DNA of 25,531 bases from Scatosoma sp045124465 (GCA_045124465.1 JBGVLV010000002.1:1-25531); one strand, 5' to 3'. Shown: positions 1 to 8,031, counted from the first letter of the stretch. Program-made: numbers and translations. Notes: generated by a model not told the origin, from the sequence alone.

Positions 1-4
1 AGTT

Positions 5-1405
5 ATGGCAGAGAAAAGAGCGGTGACGATGGAAAAACTCGTTTCCCTTTGCAAAAACAGGGGCTTTATCTTCCCCGGCAGCGAGATATACGGCGGTCTT
101 GCCAACACGTGGGACTTCGGTCCTTTGGGCGTGGAGCTTAAAAACAACGTCAAAAAAGCGTGGTGGAAAAAGTTCGTACAGGAAAACCGCTACAATACGG
201 GTCTGGATTGCGCCATTTTGATGAACCCCCGCACGTGGAAAGCGTCGGGACATCTCGGCGGGTTCTCCGATCCCTTGATGGACTGTAAGTCCTGTAAAGC
301 CCGCCACCGCGCGGACAACCTCGTGGAAAAATACGTAGAGAAACACAAACTCAACGTCAAAGTGGAGAGCATGGACAACGACGCACTCGAATCGTTCATC
401 GCCGAGCATAAGATCGCTTGCCCCATCTGCGGCAACTCCGATTTCACGCCTATCCGTAAGTTCAACCTTATGTTCAAGACCTTCCAAGGCGTAACCGAAG
501 ATTCCGTGAACACGGTCTACCTCCGTCCCGAAACGGCGCAGGGTATCTTCGTCAACTTCGAGAACGTTCAACGCTCCACCCGTATGCGCGTGCCGTTCGG
601 TATCGGTCAGATCGGTAAATCTTTCCGTAACGAGATCACGCCCGGCAACTTCATTTTCCGCGTCCGCGAATTCGAACAGATGGAGCTTGAATTCTTCTGC
701 AAGCCCGGCACCGACCTCGAATGGTTCGCTTACTGGAAAGACTTCTGCCGCGACTGGCTGTTGTCGCTGGGTATGCACGAGGAACACCTGCATTTGCGCG
801 ACCATTCCCCCGAGGAGCTTTGTTTCTACTCGAAAGCGACGACGGACTTCGAATACGACTTCGCGTTCGGCAGAGGGGAGCTTTGGGGTATCGCCGACAG
901 AACGGACTACGACCTCAACCAGCACGCGAAAGAATGCGGTAAAGCGATCGATTATCTCGATCCCGTGACCAACGAAAGATACGTTCCGTACGTCATCGAG
1001 CCGTCGCTCGGCGTGGAACGCGTCGTGCTCGCATTCCTCACGGACGCGTACGACGAGGAAGTAGTGGACGAGGCGAAAAACGACGTGCGTACGGTACTCC
1101 GTCTGCACCCCGCGCTCGCGCCCTATAAATGCGCCGTCCTGCCCTTGCAGAAAAACCTCTCCGAAAAGGCGGACGAGATCTACGCGCAAATGCTCAAAAA
1201 ATTCCCCGCGACCTACGACGTCACCGGTTCTATCGGCAAGCGTTACCGCCGTCAGGACGAGATCGGCACGCCCTATTGCTTGACCGTCGATTTCCAGACC
1301 TTGGAGGACAACACCGTGACCGTCCGCGACCGCGATTCGATGGAACAGATCCGCGTGAGCGTAGAGGACGCGATCAAGTATATCGAAGAAAAACTCGAAT
1401 TCTAA
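5..1405 (+). CDS. glyS: Glycyl-tRNA synthetase, single-chain dimeric type
   Basis: Charges tRNA-Gly with glycine in the cytosol. The 466-residue length fits the alpha2 bacterial/archaeal/eukaryotic-type enzyme rather than the two-subunit GlyQ/GlyS type. Visible class II features are motif 2 around residues 207-231 (FRNEITPGNF followed by REFEQMELEFF) and motif 3 near 332-345 (EPSLGVERVV). An insertion carries CxxC at 94-97 and CPxCG at 139-143, probably a zinc-binding knuckle. The C-terminal ~100 residues form the anticodon-binding domain. The ATG at 5 is the first possible start in the window; its ribosome binding site would lie outside, so a longer upstream form cannot be fully excluded, although the N-terminus looks normal. 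Transcription ends at a strong hairpin just after the stop. No T-box leader can be assessed because the upstream DNA is missing. Confidence 0.96.
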   Translation: MAEKRAVTMEKLVSLCKNRGFIFPGSEIYGGLANTWDFGPLGVELKNNVKKAWWKKFVQENRYNTGLDCAILMNPRTWKASGHLGGFSDPLMDCKSCKARHRADNLVEKYVEKHKLNVKVESMDNDALESFIAEHKIACPICGNSDFTPIRKFNLMFKTFQGVTEDSVNTVYLRPETAQGIFVNFENVQRSTRMRVPFGIGQIGKSFRNEITPGNFIFRVREFEQMELEFFCKPGTDLEWFAYWKDFCRDWLLSLGMHEEHLHLRDHSPEELCFYSKATTDFEYDFAFGRGELWGIADRTDYDLNQHAKECGKAIDYLDPVTNERYVPYVIEPSLGVERVVLAFLTDAYDEEVVDEAKNDVRTVLRLHPALAPYKCAVLPLQKNLSEKADEIYAQMLKKFPATYDVTGSIGKRYRRQDEIGTPYCLTVDFQTLEDNTVTVRDRDSMEQIRVSVEDAIKYIEEKLEF

Positions 1406-1420
1406 TGACTGAATATAAAA

Positions 1421-1460
1421 ACAAGCGGGTGCGACCTTGCGTCGCACCCGCTTGTTTTTT
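1421..1460 (+). terminator. Strong intrinsic terminator after glyS (bidirectional)
   Basis: A perfect 15-bp stem (1421-1435 with 1441-1455) with a 5-base loop is followed by a run of T. The other strand carries a T-run from the A's at 1417-1420, so the hairpin can also stop the convergent lipoprotein transcript, which ends at 1472. Confidence 0.93.
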
Positions 1461-1471
1461 GTCGTTTATTC

Positions 1472-1828
1472 TTATTTTTCGAGAACGATAGAACCGACGA
1501 TCATATTAAGGGTCATCGTGTCGCCGTCGATGGTCGCGGAATAGGTAATGCCGCCTACGGTGATATTAACGGTGTCGTCTTTATCCTCGTCTTTCGCCCA
1601 AGTACCTTCGCCTTCCCAAGACATAGTGCCGACTTTTATATAAACGACCGCAACGTCGTCGCTCTTCAATTCGATGTAGGAGCTATCATCGTCGGAAACT
1701 TCCTGTTTAAACCCGCCTACCGTGTAGGAAACTACTTCGTACTTGCCTTTCTCGCCGCAAGCGACAAGGCAGAACAGGCACATAACGACAGCCAAGAGGG
1801 ATACAAAAAATGCTTTAACTTTCTTCAT
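1472..1828 (-). CDS. Small secreted lipoprotein, function unknown
   Basis: A 118-residue lipoprotein precursor. Residues 1-24 are a classic lipoprotein signal peptide: MKKVK, a hydrophobic run, then the lipobox LVAC with Cys24 as the predicted lipid-anchored residue. The mature part is acidic and beta-rich (repeated G, T, V and D, with segments such as DTVNITVGGITYSATIDGDTMTL), which suggests a small beta-sandwich or lipocalin-like sheet exposed outside the membrane. The ATG at 1828 is chosen over an upstream TTG at 1846 because a GGAGGT lies 8-9 bases before the ATG and the TTG sits inside that ribosome binding site. It is a single-gene unit with its own near-consensus promoter at 1864-1892. 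I do not recognise a named family. Confidence 0.85.
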   Translation of the reverse strand: MKKVKAFFVSLLAVVMCLFCLVACGEKGKYEVVSYTVGGFKQEVSDDDSSYIELKSDDVAVVYIKVGTMSWEGEGTWAKDEDKDDTVNITVGGITYSATIDGDTMTLNMIVGSIVLEK

Positions 1829-1863
1829 CGTCTTAAAGACCTCCAAAAATTTTTAGTAGTTGT

Positions 1864-1892
1864 ATTATAGCACACGCCTTTTCGAAAGTCAA
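1864..1892 (-). promoter_or_regulatory. Sigma-A promoter of the lipoprotein gene
   Basis: On the minus strand, TTGACT (1887-1892) is followed by a 17-base spacer and TATAAT (1864-1869). Transcription would start near 1857, giving a leader of about 30 bases that contains the GGAGGT site. Confidence 0.88.
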
Positions 1893-2050
1893 GATTTTTT
1901 CATACATTTTTACTTTACGGATTGACAAAATTTTCCGTTTTCCGAAAAATGTTTTCATTCGTCAAAAACGGTAACGAAAATTATACGTTCTCTCAAAAAA
2001 TGTTCCGTACGTATCAAAAAAAACTTTTTTAAAAATTTTCGGGATTTTTC

Positions 2051-2079
2051 TTTACTTTTTTTCGTTTGCGTGATAAAAT
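2051..2079 (+). promoter_or_regulatory. Promoter of a candidate small RNA
   Basis: TTTACT (2051-2056), a 17-base spacer and TAAAAT (2074-2079) form a plausible sigma-A promoter pointing right. No coding gene follows on this strand; a hairpin with a T-run lies about 70-110 bases downstream. The rest of the 1829-2245 gap is AT-rich, with no open frame I would support. Confidence 0.55.
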
Positions 2080-2085
2080 ATACTC

Positions 2086-2193
2086 GTGAATCGGTTGAGG
2101 AAACCGAGATACGCAAAACAGCTCATCATTTTCCCCCTTATCATATATAGGTAACCGCCTCGAAGTCGCGAGATTTCGAGGCGGTTATCTTTT
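2086..2193 (+). ncRNA. Candidate small RNA of about 105 nt, undescribed
   Basis: This is the predicted transcript between the promoter at 2051-2079 and the terminator at 2152-2193. It would start with a small hairpin (TCGGTT/AACCGA at 2091-2107), continue with a mostly unpaired stretch containing the C-rich element TTTTCCCCCTT (about 2129-2139), and end in a 13-bp terminator stem. This architecture, with an unpaired C-rich segment before the terminator, resembles Firmicutes sRNAs of the RsaE/RoxS kind that pair with Shine-Dalgarno sequences. I see no sequence identity that would place it in that family. No ORF with a ribosome binding site is present. Function is unknown. Confidence 0.42.
2152..2193 (+). 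terminator. Intrinsic terminator of the candidate small RNA
   Basis: A perfect 13-bp stem (2152-2164 with 2175-2187) with a 10-base loop is followed by TCTTTTT. The reverse strand lacks a T-run here, so it serves rightward transcription. Confidence 0.75.
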
Positions 2194-2210
2194 TCGCCGA
2201 ACTATCAAAC

Positions 2211-2247
2211 GGCGCGGAAACGTTTTCGTTTCCGCGCCGCGTTTTTT
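2211..2247. terminator. Hairpin terminator at the end of the mntP operon
   Basis: A perfect 12-bp stem (2211-2222 with 2227-2238) with a TTTT loop lies directly beyond the mntP stop. The T-run (2242-2247) is on the plus strand; on the minus strand the tail is only GTTTGAT. It probably ends the leftward operon weakly and acts as a second stop for rightward transcription. Confidence 0.65.
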
Positions 2248-2872
2248 AAAGTAAACCTTCGAGCAATATTTTCAAACCGATCGCGACCAGCACGACGCCG
2301 CCGAACAGCTCCGCTTTATCCGCAAGCCTGTCGCCGACGAGTTTTCCGATATACGCCGCGCCCACGCTCAAAAGGAAAGTGATCCCGCCGATGAGCAGGG
2401 TCGCGCCCCACGCGCCGAGCGCAAGAGTGCTTTCGGAGATCGCCGCCATTTGCAAGGTCACGCCGACGGCAAGCGCGTCGATCGAGGTCGCGACCGCCTG
2501 CACGCAGAGTTTCCCCATCGTCAACGGCTCGACTTGCTCCGTTCGGGGTATTTCTCCGACCGCCGCCGCTTTCCGATATTCGCGCATTTGACGGATCGAG
2601 CCGACGATCGCTTTCCCGCCGAGAAAGGCGAGAAGTAAAAAGGATACCCACGCGGAAACGGACTTGAAAACGGAGAGGAACGCGCTTGCGACCACGCCCG
2701 AGATAAAGTAACCGATAAGCGGCATCAAAAACTGGAAGAACCCGAAAAAGCCGCCGACGAGAAACACGCGTTTTGCGGGCATTTTCGGCTCGGTCATACC
2801 GTCCGTCATCGCCACGGCGCACGCGTCCATCGCCAACGCCGCGCCCAAAAACGCTATTTCCCAGATCTGCAT
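2246..2872 (-). CDS. mntP: MntP-family manganese efflux pump
   Basis: A 208-residue polytopic membrane protein that should export Mn2+ and limit manganese toxicity. It shows the two related halves of the MntP (DUF204) fold, each marked by an Asp-containing motif: AMDACAV at 14-20 and SIDALAVG at 130-137. Six hydrophobic segments are visible, with a polar loop at about 93-118 between the halves. Length is slightly above the usual ~190 residues. The ATG at 2872 lies 11 bases past the tmk stop, and its AAGGA site overlaps that stop region, so it is the last gene of the operon. No yybP-ykoY manganese riboswitch is seen in front of it, as expected for an internal operon position. Specificity for Mn is inferred from family. 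Confidence 0.88.
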   Translation of the reverse strand: MQIWEIAFLGAALAMDACAVAMTDGMTEPKMPAKRVFLVGGFFGFFQFLMPLIGYFISGVVASAFLSVFKSVSAWVSFLLLAFLGGKAIVGSIRQMREYRKAAAVGEIPRTEQVEPLTMGKLCVQAVATSIDALAVGVTLQMAAISESTLALGAWGATLLIGGITFLLSVGAAYIGKLVGDRLADKAELFGGVVLVAIGLKILLEGLL

Positions 2873-2883
2873 ACGTTTCGTCC

Positions 2884-3516
2884 TTATAAACAGTTTCTTT
2901 CTTTCAATATGCGTAAAACGTCCGCAAAAATACCCTCGGGCGACTTCGTTCCGTCCACGCGCACGATCCGATCGGAATATTCCTCCGCGAGCCGTTTGTA
3001 CCCGTCGTATACCTTTTTATGAAAGGCGATACCCGCCTGTTCCAAACGGTCGTTCTCGTCCGCGCCGTGTTTTCTTTTGAACGCCGCCTCGGGCGTGAGA
3101 TCGATAAACACCGTTACGTCGGGCGGGTATTTTTCCAACGCGAACGCGTTGATCTTGCCGACGAACTCCACGCCCAGCCCCCGCGCGTACGCCTGATAGG
3201 CGAGCGAAGAATCCACGTACCTGTCGCAAACGACGAGTTTTCCCTCGCAAAGCGCGGGTTCAACGCGGTCGTGCAAATGCTGTACGCGCGCCGCGGCGTA
3301 TAAGAGCGCCTCGCACTCGTCCGTCATCTCCGCGTTTTTGCCGTTGAGCAAGATCTCGCGGATCGCCTCGGAGATCTTCCCGCCGCCCGGTTCGCGCGTA
3401 AAGATATGCGCTATGCCGTTCTTCGTCAGATACTCGCTCAAAAGTCGGAGCTGGGTGCTTTTCCCGCAACCGTCGCAACCCTCGAACGTGATAAATTTTC
3501 CTCTGTTCTCTACCAT
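2884..3516 (-). CDS. tmk: Thymidylate kinase
   Basis: Phosphorylates dTMP to dTDP with ATP in the dTTP pathway. The 210 residues match the family. The P-loop GCDGCGKST is at 13-21, REPGG at 41-45 binds the nucleotide monophosphate, and DRYVDSSLAYQ at 98-108 is the family signature. The C-terminal half carries the LID region. The ATG at 3516 has an AAGGA about 8 bases upstream that overlaps the stop codon of the preceding decarboxylase-like gene (stop at 3529-3531), so the two genes are translationally linked. The gene order YaaO-like then tmk is the same as in Bacillus subtilis. Confidence 0.96.
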   Translation of the reverse strand: MVENRGKFITFEGCDGCGKSTQLRLLSEYLTKNGIAHIFTREPGGGKISEAIREILLNGKNAEMTDECEALLYAAARVQHLHDRVEPALCEGKLVVCDRYVDSSLAYQAYARGLGVEFVGKINAFALEKYPPDVTVFIDLTPEAAFKRKHGADENDRLEQAGIAFHKKVYDGYKRLAEEYSDRIVRVDGTKSPEGIFADVLRILKERNCL

Positions 3517-3528
3517 TATTCTATTCCT

Positions 3529-4833
3529 TTATTCGCCTTTATAGACGAAAATCTTATTTTCTTTCAGTCCGTAAACGTTGTCCGCCTTCGCAAGCAGGCC
3601 GAGCTTTTCCTCCGTGATCCGCTCGCCCGCGCGCATCAGCGGGGTACAGGGCGGGAACAACCCGCAATCCGCCGCGCAAATTCTGCCCGCCGCCGCGCCG
3701 ATCTCCACCCATTCCGTTTCCCCGTCCTTTTTGAAAACGAGGGGGGCAGGTATGCGTTCACGAACGTTTTCGACCGCGCGCAAAGGGTATTTTTCAAACA
3801 GCGCCGTCAGCGTTTTCGTCAGCGTTTTCCATTGTTTTTTCGTGGTCGCGGGGGAGAGGTAAAAGGTCAATACGTTCCCGTCGCAAAACTCCGCGTAAAT
3901 ACCGCGGCTTTCGAGCCGTTTCTCCACTTCGAACGCCTCCGCGCCGAAAAACGCGCAAAGTTTCGTCCAGTCGCGGTTTTGGTATATCCTGTCCGTATGC
4001 GCCCGTTTGAACGTTTCCACCGCGCGTTCCAAAGGCAGATTGCGCGGGTATTTGACGGCGTATTCCACGCTCGCCATAACGGGATAGGAAGGACTGGTGG
4101 TGCGGAAAATATCCACGCCCGCGCGAAGGTACTCGGCGAGTTCCTCGGTTCGGGCGGAAACGACCGCGCCCTGCGTGAGCGCGGGCAAGCTCTTATGCAC
4201 GCCGTCCACCCAAAGATCGGCGTACCCGCCCACATAGTCCGTTTTGTCGAAATGCAAATGCCCGCCGTGCGCGCCGTCCACGATCAGAAGTTTCCCCTCC
4301 CGCCTGCAAAGCGCGGCGATCGCCGCAAGCTCGGCTACGTTCCCGTAATAGTCGGGAGAAGTGAGAAAGAGGACGTCGGCGGCTTGCCACGCTCCGCGCG
4401 CCACGCCCGTTTCGTCCTCGACGTCCCCCGCCGTCAAGGGCAGGGGTAAGTTGTTTTCGGTATAGTTTTGCGCGAACAGGAGAGGGGAAAGCCCCAACGC
4501 CGCGCAGCCGTTGAAAAAGCTCTTGTGCGTGTTCTCGCTCGCGGCGACCGTTTTCGCGCCCGCGCGCTTGACCGCGTACAGCATAGCCAAAACGCCCGAA
4601 GTACTGCCGTCCGTGAGGATAAAGCTCTTCTTCGCGCCGAGGATCGAGGCGATATCCCGTTCCGCCTCGGCGATACAGCCGCGGGGAGAGGAGAGGTTGT
4701 CCGAAAAGGACAGCTCGGTGATATCCCATTTTCCGATCTTATGTCCGGGCGTATGGAAAGAGAGATGGCGTTTCCGCGCGTGCGTTTTCAACATTCGATA
4801 TATCCCGCAGGTTTTCAACACGCTCTTTTTCAT
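3529..4833 (-). CDS. Orn/Lys/Arg decarboxylase-family PLP protein (YaaO-like)
   Basis: A 434-residue fold-type I PLP enzyme of the bacterial ornithine/lysine/arginine decarboxylase group. HTPGHK at 27-32 is the N-terminal family signature. DGAHGG at 185-190 contains the Asp that pairs with the pyridine nitrogen, and Lys214 in DGVHKSLPALTQGA is the predicted Schiff-base lysine. It is somewhat shorter than B. subtilis YaaO/SpeA (~480-490), mainly in the C-terminal domain. The substrate cannot be told from sequence; it might make agmatine or cadaverine, or have lost decarboxylase activity. The ATG at 4833 is 4 bases past the upstream gene's stop and has no clear Shine-Dalgarno, so translational coupling is likely. 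Its neighbour tmk matches the Bacillus order. Confidence 0.85.
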   Translation of the reverse strand: MKKSVLKTCGIYRMLKTHARKRHLSFHTPGHKIGKWDITELSFSDNLSSPRGCIAEAERDIASILGAKKSFILTDGSTSGVLAMLYAVKRAGAKTVAASENTHKSFFNGCAALGLSPLLFAQNYTENNLPLPLTAGDVEDETGVARGAWQAADVLFLTSPDYYGNVAELAAIAALCRREGKLLIVDGAHGGHLHFDKTDYVGGYADLWVDGVHKSLPALTQGAVVSARTEELAEYLRAGVDIFRTTSPSYPVMASVEYAVKYPRNLPLERAVETFKRAHTDRIYQNRDWTKLCAFFGAEAFEVEKRLESRGIYAEFCDGNVLTFYLSPATTKKQWKTLTKTLTALFEKYPLRAVENVRERIPAPLVFKKDGETEWVEIGAAAGRICAADCGLFPPCTPLMRAGERITEEKLGLLAKADNVYGLKENKIFVYKGE

Positions 4834-4837
4834 TGTA

Positions 4838-5848
4838 TCAAGCCGTTTTCGTGCGGCAGTTCTCGATGAGATAGTTCACGTACAAAAGACTTTCGTATTC
4901 GAAAGAGTCCTCCGTTCCGCTCATATTGAAGAACATTACGTTCATATTCTTCGCCGAACGCACCGAACGGCTCTTCGTTTCGCCGTCGCTCACGTAGTCC
5001 TCCGTCGTCATATAATAGAACTGCTTGGACAGCCCGCCCATCGTGTCCGTGTTCGGACAAAGATCGAGCGCGTACTTGCCTTGTCTTACGGTATCCCCGT
5101 TCCCGTTTGTCGCCGCGACTTCGGTAAACGTGACCAAACCTTCGTCGAGATACCCGTAGAACGCCACGAGCGCGTCGCGGTATTTCTTGATACGTTCGAC
5201 CTCGTCCGCTTTGCCCTGTTCGATCTGCGCCTCTTTTTTGAACCGCTTGTCTTTGTTCTTTTCGATACGGGTCACGAACGCAGACTTGACCTTCTCCTCG
5301 TCGAGCGTACCGTTTTCATAGTCCCCGCCGTAGAATCCGTTCAGATAGTTTTCCATCCGCTTGAAATATCCGTCCTCCGCCTCGGGGTCGAGGTTGAACA
5401 CGGAAGTATAGTAGCCCGAAAAGAACGTTTCGAGATAGGTGCTTTCGTATACCGTTTCGCCGTTCTCGTCCGTCGTCTGCGTGTCCTCGTCGCCGATATT
5501 CGGGATAAAGATCACGTCGCCCTCGTCCGTCGAAACGCGCGTTTGCAGGATCGTGCTCGCGTATTCGCCCGAAGTCACGAGATCGTTATAGTTGGTTTCG
5601 ATGACCTCGTAAGAAAATACGTTGTCGCTAAACGCTTTGGCGTACGTCGCCGAAAAATCGGTGTTGGAAAGCGCGCCGTTACAGTAGTAGTTAAACACCG
5701 TAAACTGTTGCGCGGGCGTGATCCGCGTCGCCGTCATCGTAAAGATCAGCATCCAAACGATGATCGCCGCGACCGACAGCGCCACGATCTTGATCCAGTC
5801 GTAGGAAAGCATTCCCGCAAGTCTTTTTTTCGTGATTTTCGCGTCCAT
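4838..5848 (-). CDS. Membrane-anchored extracytoplasmic protein, function unknown
   Basis: A 336-residue protein with a short basic cytoplasmic tail (KITKKRL), one membrane segment at about 19-40 and no cleavage site or lipobox. The ~290-residue domain beyond would face outside. That domain is rich in Tyr, Asp and Glu, with a charged helical stretch at about 185-225 (KNKDKRFKKEAQIEQGKADEVERIKKY), and ends in YLIENCRTKTA. I do not recognise the family. An oligomeric substrate-binding or envelope role is possible but not shown. The ATG at 5848 has GGAG about 7 bases upstream. It is the first gene of the unit that continues into the YaaO-like gene, tmk and mntP. The 181-base gap to lysS holds only weak promoter-like matches, and I see no clear lysS terminator in it, so readthrough from lysS is possible. 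Confidence 0.75.
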   Translation of the reverse strand: MDAKITKKRLAGMLSYDWIKIVALSVAAIIVWMLIFTMTATRITPAQQFTVFNYYCNGALSNTDFSATYAKAFSDNVFSYEVIETNYNDLVTSGEYASTILQTRVSTDEGDVIFIPNIGDEDTQTTDENGETVYESTYLETFFSGYYTSVFNLDPEAEDGYFKRMENYLNGFYGGDYENGTLDEEKVKSAFVTRIEKNKDKRFKKEAQIEQGKADEVERIKKYRDALVAFYGYLDEGLVTFTEVAATNGNGDTVRQGKYALDLCPNTDTMGGLSKQFYYMTTEDYVSDGETKSRSVRSAKNMNVMFFNMSGTEDSFEYESLLYVNYLIENCRTKTA

Positions 5849-6029
5849 CTTTTTCTCCGCTTACGTATCCGTTCTTTGCATAAACGAATACGGTTTTTTG
5901 ATAATATAAGGGGCAGGTATTCGTTGAATGAATATTTTTCCGTATATTCTTATAAAATATACGTTTCGTTTTTCCTGCCCGTAACGTATACGCGCCGACG
6001 TGTTTTTCGGACAGATCGGCGCGGAAATA

Positions 6030-7538
6030 TCATTTTTTCGGTTTCATCGTCGGGAAGAGAATGACGTCCCGAATGGTGGAACTGTCGGTCAACAGCATGA
6101 CCAACCGATCGAATCCCATACCGAGTCCGCCCGTCGGGGGCAAGCCGTATTCGAGCGCGTTGATGAAATCTTCGTCCACCTGCGCGTCGTTGTTGCCCTT
6201 CGCGCGTTTCGCCTCCACCTGCTTGACCATACGCTGTTTCTGATCGATGGGATCGTTCAGCTCGGAGAACGCGTTGCCGTACTCGTGTCCGCAAATGAAA
6301 TACTCGAACCGTTCGGTGAACGCGGGATCGGAGGGCTTGCGCTTTGCAAGCGGCGAATTCTCCACGGGATAGTCGTAAATGACGGTGGGCTGGATAAGCT
6401 TATCTTCAACGAACGCGTCGAACAGCTCGATGAGTACCCAACCCTTGGTCGCGTTCTCGTGTTCGAGTTCCACGCCGAGCGCTTTCGCCGCCGCCCGCGC
6501 GTCCTCGTCCGTCGCCCAGTCGTTATAGTCCACGCCCGCGTATTTCTTGACGGATTCCGCCATCGTCATTCTCGTCCATTCGCCCATGTGGATCTCCGTG
6601 CCCTGATAGGTGATGTCGAGCGTTCCGCAAACGTTCATCGTCACCGTTTTGTACAGATCCTCGATCAGGTCCATCATCGCGAAATAGTCGCTGTACGCCT
6701 CGTACATTTCGATCGAAGTGAATTCGGGGTTGTGGTAAGCGTCCATACCCTCGTTACGGAAGATACGCCCCACTTCGTAAACTTTGTCCATACCGCCGAC
6801 AATGAGCCGTTTCAAAAACAGCTCCGTTTCGATACGCATATACATATCGAGGTCGAGCGCGTTATGATGGGTCTTGAACGGACGGGCGTCCGCGCCGATC
6901 TCCAAGGGCAGGAGAGTGGGCGTATCCACTTCGAGATAGCCGCGGGAATCGAGATACGCGCGGATCTCTTTGAGGATACGCGAACGGGTACGGAAGGTAT
7001 CGCGCACGTCCTTGTTCATGATAAGGTCGAGGTGGCGCAAACGGTATTTCATATCCTGATTTTGCAGACCGTTGTATTTTTCGGGCAAGGGCAAAAGGGA
7101 TTTGGAGAGCAGGACAAGCTCCGTCACGTGTACGGAAACTTCGCCCGTCTGCGTTTTAAAGACGAACCCTTTAAAGCCGAAGATATCGCCGATATCGTAG
7201 TCCTTTTTATAGGACGCATAGTTCTCCTCGCCGATATCCTGACGGGTGACGTAGATCTGAATAGACCCGCTCCTGTCGGAGATATGCGAAAAGGACGCCT
7301 TGCCCATAATACGACGGGACATCATACGCCCCGCCATCGTCACCGTTTTGCCCTCGTAGCTTTCGAAGTTGTCTTTGACGGACTGAGAATCCGCGTCTAC
7401 GGGGTATTTGACCTGTTCGTAGGGGTTTTTGCCCTCGGCAACGAGCTTTGCGAGCTTTTCACGGCGGATACGCGCCTGTTCGATGAGCTGTTCTTCTTCC
7501 GTCGCGCCGTTTGCCGCGACCGTCTTGTTTTCCTGCAT
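6030..7538 (-). CDS. lysS: Lysyl-tRNA synthetase, class II
   Basis: Attaches lysine to tRNA-Lys. The 502 residues fit bacterial LysRS. An N-terminal helical region is followed by an OB-fold anticodon-binding domain at about 67-146, then the class II catalytic core. RHLDLIMN at 168-175 starts the core. Motif 2 is GRIFRNEG..HNPEFTSIEMYEAY at about 257-282. Motif 3 is GLGMGFDRLVMLL plus IRDVILFP in the last 35 residues. The ATG at 7538 has AGAGGT about 7 bases upstream. It follows greA after 22 bases, so the two are one transcript from the promoter at 8207-8235. No T-box is present before it. Confidence 0.97.
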   Translation of the reverse strand: MQENKTVAANGATEEEQLIEQARIRREKLAKLVAEGKNPYEQVKYPVDADSQSVKDNFESYEGKTVTMAGRMMSRRIMGKASFSHISDRSGSIQIYVTRQDIGEENYASYKKDYDIGDIFGFKGFVFKTQTGEVSVHVTELVLLSKSLLPLPEKYNGLQNQDMKYRLRHLDLIMNKDVRDTFRTRSRILKEIRAYLDSRGYLEVDTPTLLPLEIGADARPFKTHHNALDLDMYMRIETELFLKRLIVGGMDKVYEVGRIFRNEGMDAYHNPEFTSIEMYEAYSDYFAMMDLIEDLYKTVTMNVCGTLDITYQGTEIHMGEWTRMTMAESVKKYAGVDYNDWATDEDARAAAKALGVELEHENATKGWVLIELFDAFVEDKLIQPTVIYDYPVENSPLAKRKPSDPAFTERFEYFICGHEYGNAFSELNDPIDQKQRMVKQVEAKRAKGNNDAQVDEDFINALEYGLPPTGGLGMGFDRLVMLLTDSSTIRDVILFPTMKPKK

Positions 7539-7560
7539 TCGTTTGACCTCTTGTTTCGTA

Positions 7561-8031
7561 TTAGAAAATTTCTTTGATGACCAGTTTATATTCGCCGTCG
7601 GGTGCCGCGACCTTTACGGTGTCGCCGACCTTATGTCTTAAAAGCGCCGCGCCGACGGGGGATTCGTTGGAGATCTTGTTCGCCATCGCGTTGGACTCCG
7701 TCGTACCCGTAAGCTCGTAGACCTCTTCTTCGTCGAATTCGGGATCGTAAACTTTGACTTTCGAACCGATATGCACGGTGGTCTTGTCGTTGTTTTCTTC
7801 GAGAATAACGGCGTTCTTGATCTTGTAGTCGAGATCGACGATCTCGCCCTCGTTCGCCGCCTGTTCGTTTCTCGCCGCGTCGTATTCCGCGTTCTCGGAC
7901 AAGTCGCCGTGACTTCTCGCCTCGGCGATGCGTTCTACGATCTCCTGACGTTTCACGGTCTGTAAATACTTTAATTTTTCCACCGCCTCGTCATAACCTT
8001 TTTTGGTCATAATATATTGCTGTTCAGCCAT
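7561..8031 (-). CDS. greA: Transcription elongation factor GreA
   Basis: Binds the RNA polymerase secondary channel and stimulates cleavage of backtracked transcripts. The 156-residue length is typical. The N-terminal antiparallel coiled coil carries the signature EARSHGDLSENAEYDAA at 37-53, whose acidic tip residues Asp43 and Glu46 act at the active site. The C-terminal FKBP-like domain covers about 82-156 (IGSKVKVYD, then SPVGAALLRHKVGDTV). The ATG at 8031 has a strong AAAGGAG about 7 bases upstream. It is the first gene of the greA-lysS unit and is preceded by an unusually long structured leader (about 8032-8200), so leader-based control is possible. Confidence 0.97.
   Translation of the reverse strand: MAEQQYIMTKKGYDEAVEKLKYLQTVKRQEIVERIAEARSHGDLSENAEYDAARNEQAANEGEIVDLDYKIKNAVILEENNDKTTVHIGSKVKVYDPEFDEEEVYELTGTTESNAMANKISNESPVGAALLRHKVGDTVKVAAPDGEYKLVIKEIF

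Noticed and set aside
1829..1846. Longer lipoprotein start at TTG 1846
   Set aside because: The TTG lies within the GGAGGT ribosome binding site of ATG 1828, and the extra residues precede a normal signal peptide.
1920..1950. Promoter starting with TTGACA at 1922
   Set aside because: The hexamer is perfect, but no acceptable -10 box lies 16-18 bases downstream.
2873..2883. Manganese (yybP-ykoY) riboswitch for mntP
   Set aside because: Only 11 bases separate mntP from tmk, and no such structure is seen at the head of the operon either.
5849..6029. Promoter for the membrane-protein/tmk operon
   Set aside because: Only weak matches (such as TTCAAC with TATTAT at 16 bases) were found, not enough to list as a feature.
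7539..7560. T-box leader controlling lysS
   Set aside because: The gap to greA is 22 bases and the greA leader lacks a recognisable T-box bulge sequence.
4511..7577. Long plus-strand open frames opposite the YaaO-like, membrane-protein and lysS genes
   Set aside because: No ribosome binding sites, shadow-like composition, and complete overlap with real minus-strand genes.
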